Positions 7,066 to 10,680 of a stretch of 10,680 nt of DNA are shown one piece after another; position 1 is the stretch's first letter, and every line of letters starts with the position of its first letter. The DNA comes from Stramenopiles sp. TOSAG23-2. Lineage: Eukaryota > Sar. The stretch spans positions 1 to 10,680 of the forward strand of contig LT650000.1 in NCBI GenBank assembly GCA_900128395.1. Reading direction: 5' to 3'. A program made the translations under genes and the position numbers. Under the pieces are notes generated by a model, which had not been told where the DNA came from, ran no database searches, and saw only the letters and a program-made list of their open reading frames with translations.

Positions 7066-7680
7066 TTAAAACTTTTTAGCAGCAGCTGGACCAGATTCAT
7101 CATCTTTTTCAGGACCAGAAGCACCTGATTCTGAACCACTTTCATCATCACCAGATGCACCCGATTCTTCAGGTCCACTTGCACCACTACCACTTGCTTC
7201 TGGGCCAGTTCCTGGACTATCTGCTTCAGGCTCGGAATCGTCTACCTTTGGCTTTTTCTTTTCTGCATGTTTACATGGAACACCAGGTTGTTTAATTTCA
7301 CCTTTGCACATACCTAAAAATGCAAACCAACAGTTTTTTGGAGGAGGACAACGTGGTTGGTGCATATCGTGACAACGTTTAATTTTTGCTGGTTTATCTG
7401 GATCATTTGATTTAATTTGTGCAATACATTGTTGTTCTTCTTTTTTATCAAGAACTTCATCTTTTGTCTTCTCAGTTTGTGCACCACCAGTGGCACCATC
7501 AGTACCCGTTGCACCTGTTGCACCTGTTTGTTGGAAGCGTAAGCTACCGTCGTTTCTATTCCTATTATTATTAACTGGTCTTAAATCTCTACCGTGGTGA
7601 TATGCATTTACTTGAAGAGTACACATAGTCATTGCTAAAAGCAACGATATGGTTATTATAATTGATGATATAGTTTTCAT
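7066..7680 (-). CDS. Secreted six-cysteine protein with Gly-Ala-Thr run and acidic Ser/Gly/Glu tail
   Basis: This encodes 204 residues of unrecognised family. Seen in order: a clear signal peptide (1-26; hydrophobic core IITISLLLAM, cleavage predicted after VNA); a basic/Asn-rich segment (27-50) that includes RDLR at 31-34; a collagen-like GATGATGTDGATGG run (53-66); a charged Lys/Glu stretch; a compact cysteine core with Cys at 85, 103, 111, 117, 125 and 136, including CPPPKNCWFAFLGMC; and a low-complexity tail from about 147 built from SGASGPE-like units with Asp/Glu. Six cysteines imply up to three disulfides, suitable for an extracellular or cell-wall protein. The acidic Ser-rich tail resembles mineral-binding or heavily modified matrix proteins, but that is inference. 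The ATG at 7680 directly precedes the signal peptide, so the start is secure. There is no intron. Confidence 0.82.
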   Translation of the reverse strand: MKTISSIIITISLLLAMTMCTLQVNAYHHGRDLRPVNNNRNRNDGSLRFQQTGATGATGTDGATGGAQTEKTKDEVLDKKEEQQCIAQIKSNDPDKPAKIKRCHDMHQPRCPPPKNCWFAFLGMCKGEIKQPGVPCKHAEKKKPKVDDSEPEADSPGTGPEASGSGASGPEESGASGDDESGSESGASGPEKDDESGPAAAKKF

Positions 7681-8142
7681 ATTTCGTTCCGAATTGTTCT
7701 TATCTGTCTCTCTATTGATGTCTCTCTATGTATATATGATCAATAACCTTTATCTAATTGTCTATCTATCTTACATATTGATCTATCTAGTTATCTGTAG
7801 TATTTAGTTGTAATTTAAATTATCTATGTTTGTTTCCTCCACTTTTTAGTTGTTGTTGTGATGATTGCCTGGATTGATTCTTCATCCTCTCGAAGTAGGA
7901 AAAAGTCTTAAAGACCCTCGGTCGATTTAAGGAACAAGGAGAAACCATTACAGTAGTGATGTGTGGATGTTAAAAAGTAGATCAACACAGCAGCTGTTAA
8001 TCCCTTTATTTTTGATAGTAAATTGTGTAATTTATACTTTTAGTATACGATAGAAAACATAGCTATATAGGAAAATATTCGCCAAAATAGTAAAATCCTA
8101 TTATAATACGTTATAAATAAATCATGAAAAAAGTTTAATATG

Positions 8143-8188
8143 ATTACACCACTTTAAATGTAATGAACGTTACTTGAAGTGTTGTAAT
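8143..8188. repeat. Imperfect inverted repeat, 21-base arms
   Basis: Left arm 8143-8163 begins ATTACACCACTTTAA; right arm 8168-8188 ends TTGAAGTGTTGTAAT. The outer 12 bases pair with one mismatch and the central GTAA/TTAC also pairs. The sequence context is otherwise featureless. It could be a miniature inverted element or a structured RNA. Confidence 0.6.
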
Positions 8189-8361
8189 ATGACATTTTAC
8201 GGATTTTAGCACATATTCATGAACTTGTAATTCAAATTCTACTTATCTGATTATATGTTTGAGATATATGTATATAAAAGTTTTTTATGTGTAGAATCGA
8301 TTTATGTGGTCAAATTGGTGTAAAAATCGGTATTTACGGAGATCGCGATTTATGAAAATGA

Positions 8362-8408
8362 TATCCCTTAAATCGACGGTAGGGTCGATTTCTCCCACGA
8401 GAGGGATA
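8362..8408. repeat. Nested stem-loop
   Basis: Inner arms AAATCGAC (8370-8377) and GTCGATTT (8384-8391) are exact complements around the loop GGTAGG. Outer arms TATCCCT (8362-8368) and AGGGATA (8402-8408) also pair exactly, leaving an asymmetric internal bulge of about ten bases on the right side. It lies about 50 bases before the short ORF at 8461. Confidence 0.65.
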
Positions 8409-8460
8409 CTTCTATTTTCTTCGTGTATTTTCATTATATTGCCGTGTTAATTTATTTAAT

Positions 8461-8667
8461 ATGGACACAGCATCCACTTCCAAACCCTATCTAGAACATG
8501 CAAGTACACATTTTGGTACACTTTTATTACACCGTGCCCTCGTCTATTTCGTGCACTTCACGCTTGGAGCGAAGCGACGAATAGTACACTTTTATCAGGA
8601 AACAATAAAACATGCCTTGATGGCTCAGAAGCAACTGCTATCCAAAAATGACCTTGAAAAACTTTGA
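8461..8667 (+). CDS. Short ORF, hypothetical or remnant
   Basis: This frame of 68 codons runs from an ATG after an AT-rich leader (TTTATTTAAT). It is less AT-rich than the intact genes around it and uses codons such as GCC, CTC and TTC that they rarely use. The protein (starts MDTASTSKPYLEHASTHFG) is basic and helix-prone, with a hydrophobic LLLHRALVYFVHF stretch. No family is recognised. After its TGA the same frame stays open for 36 more codons to another TGA at 8776, so it may be the left piece of a longer broken gene. It lies immediately upstream of clearly broken coding-like sequence. Confidence 0.3.
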   Translation: MDTASTSKPYLEHASTHFGTLLLHRALVYFVHFTLGAKRRIVHFYQETIKHALMAQKQLLSKNDLEKL

Positions 8668-8744
8668 GCAACTTGCAATCAAGTCAACCAAGTAAAGGCG
8701 ATTACAGAAGATATACGAATTAGATCGCCTGATTTCCATCCATC

Positions 8745-9734
8745 TCCAATGTTAGCCTTACTGGCAGTTCCAAATTGATTAGTGGTATCATTGACACTGT
8801 ATAAATGATTTTTTACAATGAAACTTTTATTTCGTTTTTATGATAGAGAACTAATGGCTTTGATTGTGCAGTCAGTACCACAGACACCACAATTAAAGTT
8901 GAAGATATAACAAGTATAACAAGTAAAGCTGCTCTTGTTAGTATCAATAGGTAAATTTTTTGGGTGTTGTTGTAGGTGTCTTGCTGATACAGCTGAAACT
9001 ATACCAATTACTTGATTGGCAGCAGCTACAATAACAGTCAAGCTGATATTGCTGTAGCAAATGCAAATCCATGGTATTGTTCTATGCTTAATGCAGTGAA
9101 AACAATTCCAGAAGTATTCCAAATATGTCCTGGCTATATTTGGAATTGGCAATATTTGGGCGGGTATATGGCTATATTTGAAATAATCTCGTTATAACCG
9201 ACATTTAATTGTATCAATTACAAGGTTGCAACTGCGGCATCATGTCCTAGTCTTTCTCCAAATGTTATTTGCTTACTCCAATGACCAGTGATCTGTGTAG
9301 TTACTGAACTGGTGTTACAAATGCAGCAGCTACAACTGTTAATGTACCACCAGCCAATATTAATGCTGGTGATATTGTAGTATTGAAATCGAGAAACCTT
9401 GTTTTAGGAGTAGTTGCGAGTGTACCTGGGTCTACTACAATCACATTGGCAGCAGGTTCAACCAATATTAAAAATACATTTCACAACTGTGTTTGGTGTC
9501 ACTGGTAACGGAAAAGCTATATTTGACAAAACCCCCGGTTATAACTTTGTTGCAGGAGACTTTTTAAGGTTAAATATTCAATTATTTTAATTTTCCAGAG
9601 GAGCACCACCAGGACCACACCAGGACCACAGAGAGAGAAGAAAAAAGATAATTATTGTTCTTCTACTAAAAATCTCTACAGATGTTTGCAACCAACACCG
9701 GACAGTGAGAGAGAGAGACCTGCAAGAAAAATAA
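8745..9734 (+). pseudogene. Broken beta-rich repetitive protein gene
   Basis: This is a higher-GC stretch where protein-like segments appear in changing plus-strand frames. They are: 8745-8801 (SNVSLTGSSKLISGIIDTV); 8847-8954 (contains STTDTTIKVEDITSITSKAA); a fragment near 8985-9010 (LADTAETIPIT); 9012-9197 (contains QADIAVANANPWYCSMLNAV); 9308-9508 (contains NAAATTVNVPPANINAGDIV); 9486-9590 (contains GNGKAIFDKTPGYNF); and a low-complexity Pro/Arg/Glu frame 9600-9731. Repeated patterns of the type ATTxxVxxADIxxGDxVxL suggest a beta-sandwich or beta-helix repeat protein such as a surface or fibre protein. Frame changes and stops argue for decay. Two short GT-AG segments could be tiny introns, but this is weak. 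The family is not identified. Confidence 0.5.
9607..9628 (+). repeat. 11-bp tandem repeat, two copies
   Basis: CACCAGGACCA occurs twice in direct succession and is followed by a GA-rich stretch. It stands out as a GC-rich island in AT-rich DNA. Confidence 0.8.
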
Positions 9735-10044
9735 TTAATTATATATACAGAAGTTTGGAAAAATAATAAAAAATATTAAATCGGGTTTTAGCATATTAGC
9801 ATATAAATAGCACTAAAATACATGATTTTGACTAAATTCGGGTTTTAATCAAATTCAATAATAATTCAATAATATATATATATATATCATACGAAGATAG
9901 ACGACTTTGCATATAAACAAATATAGATATATAGATATATATAGAAAACAGATATCGTTATACATACAGTATATTTCTTTCCACAATACAAATCATTACA
10001 AGAACATTTTGCCGTCCAAAGAATACATTATCTACGTTACAATC
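9735..10044. promoter_or_regulatory. AT-rich 5' flank of the right-edge gene
   Basis: This contains two TCGGGTTTTA words (about 9781 and 9838), a TA tract (about 9873-9886), and GATATAGATATATAGATA-type sequence near 9925-9945, similar in style to the flanks of PLPBP and the secreted-protein gene. No coding-like frame is seen. Confidence 0.4.
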
Positions 10045-10669
10045 ATGTCGACTGAAGAAGTAATCAGTTTTGATCGTCCCAGGTAAACCAATTAATAAAG
10101 AAGATTTTTGTACATATTGTGCAAACAACAACGTTTATGAAAATTTTCAAGAAATTTATGATCGTATCGAAAGAACTTTTGGACCATTATTGAATGATGG
10201 AAACAATTTATATAATTTAGAAAATCCAGTTGCTGGTTATTTTGCAAGAAAAGCAGAACAAGGAATAACAACAAGAACAACAACAGTACAAATTCCTGCG
10301 AAATATCGAAAAGTATTTTATACACAAAAGAAACCAAATTATCAACATGCTTTATTTCCAACGAAAGAATTGACACCTTATTTGTTCGAAGAAATTATTG
10401 AAGAATACTTAAGTAATGATACAGGAGTTGCAACATCAATTGATTTAATTATTGGATTTGGAAATTATAATGAAGGAGCTATGTTAAAAATGACAGAATT
10501 TAATACTTTGAAACGAGTTGCTAAAAATAAAAAAAGAATAGGTGAAGAAACAGTTACTGTAAGATTTAAACAAATTGCACGTACAAAAAATAAAAAAGTT
10601 GGTAGAGTAATGACAGAAGTAAATGTACGGTCAGAGCACCAACGAAATGATCTTGGTCTGTTCTCATAA
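10045..10669 (+). CDS. Unrecognised lysine-rich protein, start in a different frame (+1 shift needed)
   Basis: The long frame is open from 10064 to the TAA at 10667-10669 and gives about 199 residues, but its first in-frame ATG is far inside (in GAMLKM). The best ATG, at 10045, reads MSTEEVISFDRP in the previous frame and hits TAA at 10084-10086. Moving +1 at CCC-AGG-TAA continues directly into GKPINKEDFCTYC. The protein has a mixed helical N-terminal half (ENFQEIYDRIERTFGPLL), an acidic helix (LFEEIIEEYL), a hydrophobic strand (IDLIIGFGN), and a strongly basic C-terminal third rich in Lys and Arg that could bind nucleic acid. I do not recognise the family. Explanations are a programmed +1 shift, a single-base assembly error, a TTG start at 10070, or an upstream exon. 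It is coding with good confidence; its start is uncertain. Confidence 0.7.
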
Positions 10670-10680
10670 TAAAATGTTAA

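Larger units (their letters stand above)
7681..8460. promoter_or_regulatory. Spacer with promoter of the secreted-protein gene and several hairpins
   Basis: The left part (7681-7800), upstream of the minus-strand gene, is rich in CTATCTATC/TATATATGATC words (GATA-type on the minus strand). The rest has no coding-like frame but holds an imperfect 21-bp-arm stem-loop (8143-8188), a nested stem-loop (8362-8408), and a distant 12-bp inverted match (7921-7932 with 8366-8377). No RNA gene could be recognised. Confidence 0.45.

Noticed and set aside
8838-9152. A 104-codon minus-strand frame with Cys-rich text (CYTCYIFNFNCGVCGTDC)
   Set aside because: The plus strand over the same bases reads as more natural beta-rich protein fragments related to those further downstream; the cysteines come from reversed ACA and GCA codons.
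10070-10669. Ornithine decarboxylase antizyme, because of the +1 shift
   Set aside because: The protein lacks the antizyme C-terminal domain pattern and has a Lys/Arg-rich tail instead.
1-10680. tRNA, rRNA or spliceosomal RNA genes
   Set aside because: No cloverleaf with a GTTCGA-type arm in context, and no recognisable rRNA, U6 or SRP sequence; the GTTCGAAC near 3939 is inside RPP21 coding sequence.

Overview
The window looks like nuclear DNA of an AT-rich, gene-dense unicellular eukaryote. Its genes are recognisable eukaryotic single-copy genes: the spindle-checkpoint protein MAD1, the RNase P/MRP protein Rpp21, and the PLP homeostasis protein PLPBP. All three are uninterrupted by introns, use the standard code (TGA, TAG and TAA each end a conserved protein), and sit singly with their own AT-rich spacers rather than in operons. 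A stramenopile alga such as a diatom would fit the compact style and the secreted acidic protein, but nothing here proves the lineage.

Layout. 1-381: 5' flank of MAD1. 382-2652 (+): MAD1 homologue. 2653-3773: long convergent 3' spacer full of TA tracts, containing an inverted/direct repeat pair and copies of a dispersed ~200-bp repeat. 3774-4244 (-): Rpp21/Rpr2-like zinc-ribbon protein. 4596-4687: truncated, decayed second copy of the start of that same gene, fused directly to a decayed coding-like stretch (4688-5071). 5072-5410: TATA/GATA-rich 5' flank. 5411-6166 (+): PLPBP. 6167-7065: second convergent 3' spacer with two more copies of the dispersed repeat. 7066-7680 (-): secreted six-cysteine protein with a collagen-like Gly-Ala-Thr run and an acidic Ser/Gly/Glu tail. 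7681-8460: spacer with three stem-loop/inverted-repeat structures. 8461-9734: higher-GC region holding a short ORF and a broken beta-rich repetitive protein in shifting frames. 9735-10044: AT-rich 5' flank. 10045-10669 (+): an unrecognised lysine-rich protein of about 200 residues whose only plausible ATG lies in the wrong frame, so a +1 shift, an indel or a splice event is needed.

The intact genes serve unrelated housekeeping roles (mitotic checkpoint, tRNA 5' processing, vitamin B6 homeostasis) and show no common pathway. The most interesting items are the repeat family found in both convergent 3' spacers, the partial Rpp21 duplicate abutting a decayed gene, the novel secreted protein, and the +1-shifted gene at the right edge. 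I did not find a clear multi-gene novel system.
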